A stretch of DNA of 64,000 nucleotides from Pirellula staleyi DSM 6068 (lineage in GTDB: Bacteria > Planctomycetota > Planctomycetia > Pirellulales > Pirellulaceae), in the NCBI RefSeq assembly GCF_000025185.1, contig NC_013720.1, positions 1,922,001 to 1,986,000 on the forward strand, written 5' to 3'. The translations under genes were made by a program, and so were the position numbers. Within the stretch, counting starts at the first letter, position 1. Every line of letters starts with the position of its first letter. Below the pieces are notes generated by a model. The model saw only the letters and a list, made by a program, of their open reading frames with translations, had not been told where the DNA came from and did not search any database. Shown piece after piece: positions 55,159 through 64,000 of the stretch.

Positions 55159-55530
55159 ATGCACGATCAAGCGACGACAATCGCCGAACTCCGGGCCCTC
55201 GTGCAGCGTTTTGTCGACGAGCGCGATTGGAGACAGTTCCACACCGCGAAGAATCTCGCCATGTCGATTGCCATCGAGGCAGCTGAACTGATGGAGCACT
55301 TCCAGTGGCTCGATCAGCAGGCTTCGCAGGCCATTGCCCAGCAGGAAGTGAAGAAAGCCGTTGTGGCGGAGGAGCTTGCCGACGTACTCTCCTACGTTTT
55401 GGCGATTTCGAGCGCCCTTGAAATTGATTTGGCAAGTTCTTTGGAAGCGAAGATGGTCAAGAACGCCTTGAAATATCCCGCCGATCAGATTCGGGGCCGC
55501 TATGGACACGACGACGAGCGTGCTTCGTAG
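55159..55530 (+). CDS. MazG-like nucleotide pyrophosphohydrolase
   Basis: 123 residues. The all-alpha NTP-PPase signature is complete: ERDWRQFHTAKNLAMSIAIE, AAELMEHFQWLD, VVAEELADVLSYVLAIS and KMVKNALKYPADQIRGRYG; the EExxE and ExxD residues bind Mg2+. This is the dCTPase/RS21-C6 type that removes damaged or excess nucleotides (house-cleaning). It lies directly before uvrA, though 89 bases and different roles make a functional link only a guess. Confidence 0.9.
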   Translation: MHDQATTIAELRALVQRFVDERDWRQFHTAKNLAMSIAIEAAELMEHFQWLDQQASQAIAQQEVKKAVVAEELADVLSYVLAISSALEIDLASSLEAKMVKNALKYPADQIRGRYGHDDERAS

Positions 55531-55619
55531 CTCGAGCCTGCTTGCCGCTGGTTTGCCGTGGCTCCTATAATGAACAGCTTTCCAGTACGCGCCACACTTT
55601 TCCCGAGCACACCCGCGTT

Positions 55620-58600
55620 ATGCCGCCGACGGACATCGTCATCCAGGGAGCCCGCGAGCACAACCTGCGCGACGTCTCGCTCGTGCTTCCTCGCAATCAG
55701 CTGATTTGCCTCACCGGTGTGAGTGGCAGTGGCAAAAGCTCTCTCGCGTTCGACACGCTGTTTGCCGAAGGTCAGCGCCGCTACGTCGAATCCCTTTCGA
55801 GCTACGCCCGGCAGTTCCTTGGTCAGATGCCGAAGCCCGATGTCGATTTCATCGGTGGCCTCAGCCCGTCGATCTCCATCAGCCAAAAATCGACCGGCAA
55901 CAATCCTCGTTCGACCGTCGGCACCATCACGGAAATCCACGACTATTTGCGCGTCCTCTACGCGCGGATCGGTCAAGGATTCTGCCCCAAGTGTGGTCGC
56001 GCGATTACCGCGCAGTCGCGCGAGCAGATTATCGAAAGCATCATCTCGCTCGAGAGTGGCACGAAGCTACAGATTCTCGCGCCGCTGATTCGTCAGCAAA
56101 AAGGTGAGTATCGCGATCTGTTCGAAGACCTGCTGAAGCAAGGTTTTGTCCGCGCACGGGTCGATGGCAATGTAGTTCAGCTAAGCGATAAGCTTTCGCT
56201 CGATCGACAAATGCGCCACGACATCGAAGTGGTGATCGATCGCCTGGTGATGCGCAGCGATATTCGCCCGCGATTGGCTGAAGCGGTCGAACTCGCTCTC
56301 AAGATGGGGCAAGGGAACCTGATCGTTGCCATCGAGAACGACAGCGCTGTAAAACCTTCGGCCGAATTCACCGAAGCACTACGGACTGCCCAGTCGCAAG
56401 AGACGGATAGCGATTCGGAAGAGTCCGAAGAAGCGGAAACCAAAACAACCAAGAAACGACGTGGTGGCAGCGCGCGACCAGGCGACTTACTCTACTCGTC
56501 GAGCTACGCCTGCACGCCGTGCAAACTCAGCTTCGAGCCACCCAGTCCGCAACTTTTCAGCTTCAATAGTCCGCAAGGGATGTGTCCACAGTGCGATGGT
56601 CTGGGAGTGATGTACTCCTTCGATCCCGTGCTGCTCGTTCCCTCGCCAAACTTGAACTTCAAAGAAGGGGCGATTGAGCCGGTCGGCAGTTGGCACGACC
56701 TAGGTCGCTGGCGGCGTCATATTTTTCAGGGTGTAGCCGATACGGTCGAACGCAAACGCGAACTCGATGCCGGCACCATGCTCGAGACTCCTTGGAAGTC
56801 ACTTGCGGCCGACCTCAAAAAACTGTGGTTGTGGGGAACAGGCGACGAGCATATCACCTACACCTGGCGCGGCGGCAAAGAGCCGATGATGTACGGCGGT
56901 AAGTTCGAGGGAGTCATCCCCGAGCTCACCGCTAAGTATCGCGGCAGCAAGAGCAAGTCGCAGATCAAAGGGCTCGAGCGCTACATGAGCATGGTCTCAT
57001 GCCCCGCGTGCAAAGGGGAGCGACTGATCGAGCAAGCGCGGCACGTGCGACTCACCAGCACAGCGCCCGGCTATGTCGGCAAACAGCTGACACTTCCCGA
57101 GGTTTCGAATCTCGCCGTCAGTGAAGCGTCGAAGTTCTTTGCGTCGCTAGCGCTCGACCAAACACAAACCACTATCGCAGCGGAAGTGCTCAAAGAGATC
57201 CGCACGCGGCTCGGGTTTTTGATCGACGTGGGGCTCGATTATCTGTCGCTCGACCGGACCGCGCCGACCCTCTCGGGTGGCGAATCGCAGCGCATTCGGC
57301 TCGCAGGACAAATTGGTAGCGGACTTGTCGGGGTTCTCTATATCCTCGACGAACCTTCGATCGGCCTACATCCGCGCGACAACGATCGGTTGCTCAGCAC
57401 GCTCCATCGCCTCCGCGACATGGGAAACACCGTGATTGTCGTCGAGCACGACGAAGACACGATGCGGGCCGCCGATACGATCATCGACTTTGGTCCTGGT
57501 CCCGGCGTACGCGGCGGCGAAGTGGTGGTACATGGCCCGCCGAGCGAAGTCATCAAGAACAAACGGAGCCTCACGGGGCAGTATCTTTCGGGCGAAAAGC
57601 AGATCGAAGTCCCCGCAAAACGACGCGCAGTTGGCGAAAAAGCATTGCGCCTCGTAGGCTGCACCCATAACAACCTGAAGAATGTCACCGCCGAAATTCC
57701 GCTCGGTGGACTCATCTGCGTCACCGGTGTAAGCGGCAGCGGCAAGAGCTCGCTCGTCACCGACATTCTCGTCGAGGCATTGCACCGCGATCTCAACTTC
57801 GGCGAAGGGAATCCTGGCGCTCACGAGAAGATCGAAGGACTCGAGCATCTCGACAAGCTCATCTCGATCGATCAAACACCGATCGGTCGAACGCCGCGCA
57901 GCAATCCCGGCACCTACATCAAACTGTTCGACGACATTCGCGATCTCTTCACGCAATTGCCCGAAGCCAAACGGCGCGGCTATAAACCGGGCCGCTTCAG
58001 CTTCAATGTCGAAGGTGGTCGCTGCGAGGCATGCGAAGGGAACGGCAGCAACAAGCTCGAAATGGATTTCCTCGCTGACGTGTGGGTCACTTGCCCCGTC
58101 TGCGAAGGAAAACGCTTCAATCGTGAAACGTTACAGGTGAAGTTCAAAGATAAGTCGATCGCCGATGTGCTGGAAATGGATGTGCAGCAGGCGCTCGAAC
58201 TTTTCGAGAACGTGCCGCATGTCCGCCACAAATTACAAACGCTTCACGATGTGGGTCTCGACTACATCAAGATCGGGCAAGCGAGCCCCACTCTCTCCGG
58301 TGGCGAAGCGCAGCGCATCAAGCTCGCGCGAGAACTGGTCAAGAAGAGTACCGGCAAAACGCTCTATTTGCTCGACGAACCAACAACCGGTTTGCATTTC
58401 GCCGATATTCACTTGCTCCTGGGTGTGCTGCATAACTTTGCCGATGCCGGGAACACCGTGCTGGTGGTCGAGCATAACCTCGACGTGATCAAAACGGCCG
58501 ACTGGATCATCGACATGGGGCCCGAAGGGGGCGCTGCTGGTGGCGAGATTCTCGCGGTTGGAACTCCCGAGGAAATTGCCAAGAATACGCGCTCGCATAC

Positions 58601-61600
58601 TGGCCGCGCGCTCGCAAAAATCCTTTCGCAAACACCTGCCTCGCTGATGGCTGCGGCGACAGCCGCCCGCGCTGCGCGCAACGGCAAAGCGGCCAAAAAT
58701 GGCTCGGCCCTGTTGGCTAAGCAAATTACGGTTCGGGGCGCTCGGCAGCACAACCTCAAGGGTGTCGACGTCACCGTTGAGCGCGACAAAATGACCGTCT
58801 TCTGCGGCCCCTCGGGAAGCGGAAAAAGCTCGCTGGCAATGGACACGATCTACGCCGAAGGTCAGCGCCGCTATGTCGAGTCGCTGTCGGCCTACGCGCG
58901 TCAATTCGTAGCGCAGATGCAAAAGCCACTCGTCGAGCATATCGACGGACTCTCTCCCGCGATTGCCATCGAGCAAAAGAATCTCGGGCATACGCCACGT
59001 TCGACCGTCGGGACAGTCACTGAAGTATACGACTACTTTCGGATCTTGATGGCGCGACTGGGGCAGGCCTATTGCCCGGCATGCGATATTCCGGTCGGAA
59101 CCCAAACAGCCGACCAAGTGGTCGATAGCATTCTCACGGAACTCGAAGGGGCCAAGCTCTACTTAATGGCCCCCATCGAGATCGACGCGGGTCAGACCTA
59201 CGCCAGCTTGTTCGAGCATTTGCGCAGCATCGGCTACTCGCGCGTGCGGGTCGATGGTGTCACGTCATCGCTCGACGCTGCTCCCACGATTGATCGCCGT
59301 CGCAAGCACACGGTAGAAGTGGTGATCGATCGCGTGAATGTGAATCCGGCACAGCGCTCGCGACTGGCCGGTAGCATTGAGAATGCACTGGCGCTCGGCA
59401 AAGGTGTGCTGCATGTTGCGAAGGTCGACGAGAGCATTCCTGAACCGCGCTGGGAAGTAATGGTCCATAGCCAGCACATGGCGTGTCGGAAGTGCAATCG
59501 GAGCTTCGAACCACTCAGTCCGCACAGCTTTTCCTTCAACAGCACGCTCGGCTGGTGTAAGGCATGTGAAGGTCTCGGAACGCAAGTCGGTGCTAACCTG
59601 GCGGCTGTCGTCTCCGACCCCAAGCGAACACTCCGCGAAGGGGTGATCGATGTTTGGCCCAGCCTCCAGCTGCCACTTTCGTCGGCAATGCTCGACGCCT
59701 TGGCTCGCAGCACTGGACTGCCGCTCGACAAGCCGTTCGATCAACTGGGGCATCGTTTCAAACGCCTGCTCTTGCACGGCACCGGTGAGCAGTGGCACGA
59801 AGTGGCGGCCAAGGGTCTTCCCAAGATCCGCTTTCAGTTCAAGGGAGTCTATCCGGCGCTCGAAGAAGCATCCAAGCTTTCGCCATCGCTCCGCGTGAAG
59901 CTCGAATCGCTCGTCGCGGAAGTGGAATGCAGCACGTGTGGCGGAAGTCGCTTGCGCGATGATTCGTCCGCAGCTCGCTTTCGCTCGCGCACAATCGACG
60001 AGTATTGCCGCTTGCCGCTCGGCACGCTGCTGTCGGAAATTCAGCACTGGAATCTCACCGATCGCGAGCGAAAAATCGCTGGCGAACTGACGCGTGAAAT
60101 CGTGGGACGCGTACAATTTCTCGTCGACGTGGGGCTCGATTACCTGTCCCTCTCACGCGGCGCTGCGACCCTTTCTAACGGCGAAGCCCAGCGCATTCGG
60201 CTCGCGAGCCAACTCGGTAGCGGTCTTTGCGGCGTGCTTTACGTACTCGACGAACCGACAATCGGCCTGCACCCGCGCGACAACCGCAAACTGCTCGGCG
60301 CGCTGCATAAGCTCCGCGATCTGGGGAACACGTTGCTGGTGGTTGAGCACGACCGTGAAGTGATCGAGCATTGCGATCACATTGTCGACTTCGGTCCTCG
60401 CGCGGGGAAACTCGGCGGCCAAGTGGTTGCCGACGCCACCCCGGCGATGCTCGGCAAATCGAAAACCAGCGTCACCGGCCCTTATCTTTCGGGGAAGAAG
60501 TCGATTGCGATTCCTCGGACACGTCGCATCAGCCCGCTGGTGGTCGAGCCGAGTCGCACGAAGAAGAAACCGGCCCCTTCGCCGCTCGATAAGTACGAAG
60601 ATCGGCTGAAGCTCGCCCGCGAAGCATCGGCGACGAAGCTGCTGGAAGGTCGACCCTTGATCGAAGTGATCGGCGCGCGGCATAACAACTTGCGCAACGT
60701 CTCGATCCAAATTCCACTCGGCACGTTGTCGGTGGTGACCGGTCCCAGCGGAAGTGGTAAGAGCACGCTGATTGAGGAAGTACTCTACGCATCGATTGCT
60801 CGCAAATTGCATCGGGCGTCGCTCACGCCGGGTGCCCACGATGAAGTGCGCGGGCTCGAGCATATCAACAAAGTGATTCGGGTCGATCAACAGCCGCTGG
60901 GAAATAGCCCCTCCAGCAACCCGGCCACTTATACCGGCGCGTTCGAACTGATCCGCCAGCTCTTTGCACAACTCCCCGAAGCGAAACTGCGTGGCTATTC
61001 GGCGCGACGCTTCAGCTTCAATGTTCCAGGGGGACGCTGCGAAGCATGCGAGGGGAATGGGCAGCGGCGCATCGAAATGCACTTCCTCGCCGATGTGTGG
61101 GTCGAGTGCGAAACGTGTCGTGGTAAACGCTACAACGCCGAAACATTAGCGGTGACTTTCCACGGTCAGAGCATCAGCGAAGTGCTCGATATGACTTGTA
61201 GCGAGGCGCTACAGCTGTTTGCCAACATTCCGAAAATCCGCCGGATTCTCGAGACTTTATGCGATGTGGGGCTCGACTACCTCACGCTGGGGCAAGCTGC
61301 GCCGACTCTCTCGGGTGGTGAAGCGCAGCGTGTGAAACTGGCGGCGGAACTCTCTCGTCCCGATACCGGCCGGACCCTCTACCTGCTCGACGAACCGACG
61401 ACCGGTTTGCACTTCGACGATCTCGCAAGGCTGCTGGAAGTCTTGCAGCGACTCGTCGATTTGGGGAACACCGTGGTGCTCATCGAGCATAACCTCGACA
61501 TCATCAAGTCGGCAGATTGGCTCATTGATATGGGCCCCGATGCTGGCGAGAACGGTGGTCAAGTGGTTGCTTGTGGTACGCCGGAGATGATTGTCGCGCA

Positions 61601-62741
61601 TGCCATCGATGCGCTGGAAGCAATCAACTCGAAGAAGCAATCGCCTAGCGATCGACCGCTGCTTCGTTCCCATACGGGTGAAGCGCTCGAGCCAGTGATT
61701 GCGTCATCGTCGATTGCCGATCGCGCGGCGTATAAGCCGACTCCTCCTGAAAAAGAAGCGGAAAACGAGCTGGAAATCGAAGATGTCGGCCGCGATGCCC
61801 GGATGCCGTGGGAAGTCGATGGCCGCAAATGGCACACCCGAGATCGCGTCGATCGTAAAGGTGGCCCTTGCAAATGGGATGGTGATATCCTCGCTCGCGT
61901 GGTCGACAAGATTCACGAAGAAGGGGAGTTCAGTGAGACCGACTGGAGCCAGCGCAGTGTGGTCGAAATTGCTGCGACTAAAAAATCAGATGGCTGGTTC
62001 TTTCATGCGATCACCGGTGAAACCTGGCTCCTGAAATTGAAGTTCCGTGTTTACAAGGGGACGTTCAAGCGCGACGAGTTGCTCACCCGCATTCAGCTGA
62101 AGACACTCAATCAGCTCGACGACCTGCCGATCTATGGCAACGAGCCTCGCGTGAAAGTGAAAACGCAGAAAGGGCCGTGGCAAGAGGTGGAGATTCATGT
62201 CCACACGATCGAGGAGATCGACACCCCCGAGTTCTGGTCGTTCCTCACCGATGCGATTGCCGGGTTCATGCGCGCGACCGATCGCTCGGAAGTGAAAGAG
62301 GAAGACATCACCCCTTGGAAGGTGCTCGGGCAGAAGTGGCATTTCCTGCGGAATAAAGGCTTTCCACCCGGAAAAAAACCGCAGTGGGATGCTGATATTC
62401 TCGAGGAGTTGTTCGAGATCTTGCGCGATGTCGCCCCCGATGGACAGTTCCTCTGGAACAATCAGCAGCTCGTGCATCTGATCGTCCCTGAACAGCGCGA
62501 ACCTTGGGCTACGGTCCTCACGAAGAAGCCGCAGGCTCTCAGTTTGCATCTCACCGGACCGAAGGGAAAATTCGCACTCGGGCGGATCATCGGACTGGGA
62601 GTCGACCGTGAAGTCGACGATTCCCGTGCCGATCGGGATGTGCTTCGCTTCCAGTTCCTCGATGGTGATCATTTGCATCGGGGCGACTTACCGTCGTTCC
62701 TGCAAGAGCATCGCGCGACCCTCTCGAAGGAGAAGAAGTAA
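55620..62741 (+). CDS. uvrA: Double-length UvrA (two fused UvrA copies plus C-terminal module)
   Basis: About 2,373 residues, against ~940 for ordinary UvrA, the damage sensor of nucleotide excision repair. Residues ~1-1010 and ~1035-2000 are each a full UvrA: Walker A GVSGSGKSS at ~33 and ~703, then GPSGSGKSS at ~1062 and GPSGSGKST at ~1708; signatures LSGGE at ~551 and ~891, LSNGE at ~1518, LSGGE at ~1896; Walker B ILDEPSIGLHP, LLDEPTTGLHF, VLDEPTIGLHP and LLDEPTTGLHF. CxxC zinc sites recur in both halves (CPKCG, CPACKG, CEACEG; CPACD, CSTCGG, CEACEG). So one chain can supply four ATPase domains, like a natural UvrA dimer. Residues ~2055-2373 are an extra duplicated module of unknown fold. 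ATG 55620 is chosen; 26 codons upstream are open. Confidence 0.93.
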   Translation: MPPTDIVIQGAREHNLRDVSLVLPRNQLICLTGVSGSGKSSLAFDTLFAEGQRRYVESLSSYARQFLGQMPKPDVDFIGGLSPSISISQKSTGNNPRSTVGTITEIHDYLRVLYARIGQGFCPKCGRAITAQSREQIIESIISLESGTKLQILAPLIRQQKGEYRDLFEDLLKQGFVRARVDGNVVQLSDKLSLDRQMRHDIEVVIDRLVMRSDIRPRLAEAVELALKMGQGNLIVAIENDSAVKPSAEFTEALRTAQSQETDSDSEESEEAETKTTKKRRGGSARPGDLLYSSSYACTPCKLSFEPPSPQLFSFNSPQGMCPQCDGLGVMYSFDPVLLVPSPNLNFKEGAIEPVGSWHDLGRWRRHIFQGVADTVERKRELDAGTMLETPWKSLAADLKKLWLWGTGDEHITYTWRGGKEPMMYGGKFEGVIPELTAKYRGSKSKSQIKGLERYMSMVSCPACKGERLIEQARHVRLTSTAPGYVGKQLTLPEVSNLAVSEASKFFASLALDQTQTTIAAEVLKEIRTRLGFLIDVGLDYLSLDRTAPTLSGGESQRIRLAGQIGSGLVGVLYILDEPSIGLHPRDNDRLLSTLHRLRDMGNTVIVVEHDEDTMRAADTIIDFGPGPGVRGGEVVVHGPPSEVIKNKRSLTGQYLSGEKQIEVPAKRRAVGEKALRLVGCTHNNLKNVTAEIPLGGLICVTGVSGSGKSSLVTDILVEALHRDLNFGEGNPGAHEKIEGLEHLDKLISIDQTPIGRTPRSNPGTYIKLFDDIRDLFTQLPEAKRRGYKPGRFSFNVEGGRCEACEGNGSNKLEMDFLADVWVTCPVCEGKRFNRETLQVKFKDKSIADVLEMDVQQALELFENVPHVRHKLQTLHDVGLDYIKIGQASPTLSGGEAQRIKLARELVKKSTGKTLYLLDEPTTGLHFADIHLLLGVLHNFADAGNTVLVVEHNLDVIKTADWIIDMGPEGGAAGGEILAVGTPEEIAKNTRSHTGRALAKILSQTPASLMAAATAARAARNGKAAKNGSALLAKQITVRGARQHNLKGVDVTVERDKMTVFCGPSGSGKSSLAMDTIYAEGQRRYVESLSAYARQFVAQMQKPLVEHIDGLSPAIAIEQKNLGHTPRSTVGTVTEVYDYFRILMARLGQAYCPACDIPVGTQTADQVVDSILTELEGAKLYLMAPIEIDAGQTYASLFEHLRSIGYSRVRVDGVTSSLDAAPTIDRRRKHTVEVVIDRVNVNPAQRSRLAGSIENALALGKGVLHVAKVDESIPEPRWEVMVHSQHMACRKCNRSFEPLSPHSFSFNSTLGWCKACEGLGTQVGANLAAVVSDPKRTLREGVIDVWPSLQLPLSSAMLDALARSTGLPLDKPFDQLGHRFKRLLLHGTGEQWHEVAAKGLPKIRFQFKGVYPALEEASKLSPSLRVKLESLVAEVECSTCGGSRLRDDSSAARFRSRTIDEYCRLPLGTLLSEIQHWNLTDRERKIAGELTREIVGRVQFLVDVGLDYLSLSRGAATLSNGEAQRIRLASQLGSGLCGVLYVLDEPTIGLHPRDNRKLLGALHKLRDLGNTLLVVEHDREVIEHCDHIVDFGPRAGKLGGQVVADATPAMLGKSKTSVTGPYLSGKKSIAIPRTRRISPLVVEPSRTKKKPAPSPLDKYEDRLKLAREASATKLLEGRPLIEVIGARHNNLRNVSIQIPLGTLSVVTGPSGSGKSTLIEEVLYASIARKLHRASLTPGAHDEVRGLEHINKVIRVDQQPLGNSPSSNPATYTGAFELIRQLFAQLPEAKLRGYSARRFSFNVPGGRCEACEGNGQRRIEMHFLADVWVECETCRGKRYNAETLAVTFHGQSISEVLDMTCSEALQLFANIPKIRRILETLCDVGLDYLTLGQAAPTLSGGEAQRVKLAAELSRPDTGRTLYLLDEPTTGLHFDDLARLLEVLQRLVDLGNTVVLIEHNLDIIKSADWLIDMGPDAGENGGQVVACGTPEMIVAHAIDALEAINSKKQSPSDRPLLRSHTGEALEPVIASSSIADRAAYKPTPPEKEAENELEIEDVGRDARMPWEVDGRKWHTRDRVDRKGGPCKWDGDILARVVDKIHEEGEFSETDWSQRSVVEIAATKKSDGWFFHAITGETWLLKLKFRVYKGTFKRDELLTRIQLKTLNQLDDLPIYGNEPRVKVKTQKGPWQEVEIHVHTIEEIDTPEFWSFLTDAIAGFMRATDRSEVKEEDITPWKVLGQKWHFLRNKGFPPGKKPQWDADILEELFEILRDVAPDGQFLWNNQQLVHLIVPEQREPWATVLTKKPQALSLHLTGPKGKFALGRIIGLGVDREVDDSRADRDVLRFQFLDGDHLHRGDLPSFLQEHRATLSKEKK

Positions 62742-62744
62742 ACC

Positions 62745-63395
62745 ATGTCCGACGTACTTCTCCCCGCGACGCTGCTGTTTCGTTTAGCGATTCCCTGTCA
62801 GTACCTTGCGCCGAGTAAAGGGAAGCATGGTCAGCTGACCGATAAATACTTGCTCCCTTGGCCAGGAGAACTCGAGGGCAAAAAACCGTACGCCAAACTT
62901 TGGGCTGCATGGAACGAGCACGGTTTGATTTTTCAGCTGCTCGTCACTGGTAAGGGGCAGCGACCCTGGTGTCGCGATTCCCGGATCGAAGATAGCGATG
63001 GCTTGCAGTTGTGGATCGATACGCGCAATACGCAAAACATTCACCGTGCGGGACGTTTTTGCCATCGCATGGTCTATCTGCCCGCCGGAAGTGGTCGCAA
63101 TCTCGATGAGCCGATGTGCGCGATGCTGGCGATCAATCGCGCGAAGGAAAGTCCGCGTGAGATCGAACGCGATGCTTTGAAAATCGATCGCCAATGGAAG
63201 AACGATGGCTATTGGCTCGAGGCAATCATTCCGGCATCAGCGCTCACTGGATATAGCCCCGCCGATCAGCCGGCGATTGGTTTTATGTATGCCGTGGTCG
63301 ATCGCGAACGCGGGTGGCAATGTTTCACACTTGGCCCTGAGTTTCCCATCGCAGAAGATCCAAGTTTGTGGAGCACGCTCGAACTGACAAAGTAG
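62745..63395 (+). CDS. CBM9/DOMON-like domain protein coupled to uvrA
   Basis: 216 residues, ATG 3 bases after the uvrA stop, so translation is probably coupled. A beta-sandwich like carbohydrate-binding family 9 or DOMON: YAKLWAAWNEHGLIFQLLVT, GLQLWIDTRNTQNIHRAGRF, CHRMVYLPAGSG, DGYWLEAIIPASALTGYSPA and IGFMYAVVDRERGWQCFTLG. No signal peptide, so it is cytosolic. The pairing with uvrA suggests a role with that protein, but the fold alone gives no function. Confidence 0.75.
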   Translation: MSDVLLPATLLFRLAIPCQYLAPSKGKHGQLTDKYLLPWPGELEGKKPYAKLWAAWNEHGLIFQLLVTGKGQRPWCRDSRIEDSDGLQLWIDTRNTQNIHRAGRFCHRMVYLPAGSGRNLDEPMCAMLAINRAKESPREIERDALKIDRQWKNDGYWLEAIIPASALTGYSPADQPAIGFMYAVVDRERGWQCFTLGPEFPIAEDPSLWSTLELTK

Positions 63396-63416
63396 TCGAT
63401 CTGATCGATAGCAATG

Positions 63417-64000
63417 TTACTGCTTTGGACTCGGCGATCGGCTGCTGATCAGTCGGCTGACGATCCATTTGAGCAGCAGCGGCAGCGTGCCCAGCAGCAC
63501 CAGCGCGACGATGAGTGTGGGAGAGAGTAGGCTGCCAATCCCTTGCTGGGAAATATCGCGCAGCGAAGGACTACTAGCGCCAGCGAGCACGAACACAACC
63601 GTGGCTGGAAACATCCCGAGCTGACTCACCCACCAGAACGTGGTGAGTCGCATCTTCGTAAGCCCCATCACTAGGTTGATGACGAAAAACGGGACGGCGG
63701 GGATCAGCCGCAACGAGAGCAGGTACCAGGCACCTTCGCGATCGAGGTCCTCGTTAAACTTTTCGAGCTGGGATGCGAATCTCTGCTGAACCATCGTTCC
63801 CAGCAAGTAGCGACTCAGTAAAAACGCGCAGCTGGCACCGGTTGAGGAAGCGAAGCTGGTGAGCACCAGCGCAGGCCAAAAGCCCAACAGCCAACCACCT
63901 GTGATAGAGAGCGCAGCTGCTCCGGGAAGCGAAAGCCCTGTTACGACGACATAGATCACGAAATAGGTGGCGTAGGCGAGCACTGGCTGACGACTGGCCG
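63417..64000 (-). CDS. TVP38/TMEM64 (DedA-like VTT) membrane protein, 5' end outside window
   Basis: At least 193 residues; the frame runs off the window end, so the N-terminus is missing (the GTG at 63983 lies inside the protein, after ASRQP). Membrane segments: TYFVIYVVVTGLSLPGAAAL, FWPALVLTSFASSTGASCAF, YLLSLRLIPAVPFFVINLVM and SLLSPTLIVALVLLGTLPLL. The RLIPAVPFFVINLVMGLTKM stretch is the VTT/DedA hallmark (R...P..P..N..G). Members act in lipid scrambling or membrane transport. Convergent with the gene before it. Confidence 0.82.
   Translation of the reverse strand, partial: ASRQPVLAYATYFVIYVVVTGLSLPGAAALSITGGWLLGFWPALVLTSFASSTGASCAFLLSRYLLGTMVQQRFASQLEKFNEDLDREGAWYLLSLRLIPAVPFFVINLVMGLTKMRLTTFWWVSQLGMFPATVVFVLAGASSPSLRDISQQGIGSLLSPTLIVALVLLGTLPLLLKWIVSRLISSRSPSPKQ

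Overview
This 64 kb window is bacterial chromosome from a planctomycete, most likely a Pirellula-like member of the Pirellulaceae (inference from gene content, not from a search). The signs are two DUF1559 prepilin-like proteins, many small one-off lipoproteins, HEAT-repeat lipoproteins, proteins with a planctomycete-style N-terminal membrane anchor, frequent GTG/TTG starts, isolated housekeeping genes (carB without carA, infC without rpmI-rplT), and a double-length UvrA. I saw no tRNA, rRNA, CRISPR array, insertion sequence or prophage.

Layout. 1-6 kb: 3' end of metH, a TerC-family membrane protein, a small membrane protein, a leucine-rich-repeat protein with a methyltransferase, and a secreted TIM-barrel protein. 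6-16.5 kb: carB, then two DUF1559 proteins among several lipoproteins and small unknown proteins. 16.5-19 kb: a sugar-phosphate isomerase-like enzyme, infC with a probable non-canonical start, and a gene-less stretch that appears to encode a short structured transcript on the minus strand. 19-30 kb: a secreted esterase, two tandem transglutaminase-like proteins (one lacking its catalytic residues), an alpha/beta hydrolase, a class IV aminotransferase, an acetate-type symporter with its DUF485 partner, and an O-methyltransferase. 30-36 kb: an ABC ATPase with a permease fused to a CPBP protease, a TauE/SafE permease, and PEP carboxykinase. 36-50 kb: a response regulator, MoxR plus DUF58, HEAT lipoproteins, a metallophosphoesterase with an LpxH-type motif, an FAD-dependent secreted oxidoreductase, and a PP2C phosphatase. 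50-64 kb: rplM-rpsI, a thioredoxin-like protein, a DapA-like aldolase, a MazG-like pyrophosphohydrolase, the roughly 2,370-residue fused UvrA with a small coupled gene, and the 5'-truncated gene of a TVP38/DedA-type membrane protein.

The most distinctive items are the fused UvrA, whose C-terminus carries a duplicated module I do not recognise; the candidate small RNA or leader-like transcript at 18.4-18.7 kb with an extended Shine-Dalgarno, a 12-codon ORF and its own terminator; the dead/live transglutaminase pair; and the infC start. Starts were moved from the longest possible ORF wherever a Shine-Dalgarno, signal peptide or family length supported an internal start. Functions come from motifs read by eye; none was confirmed by a database search.
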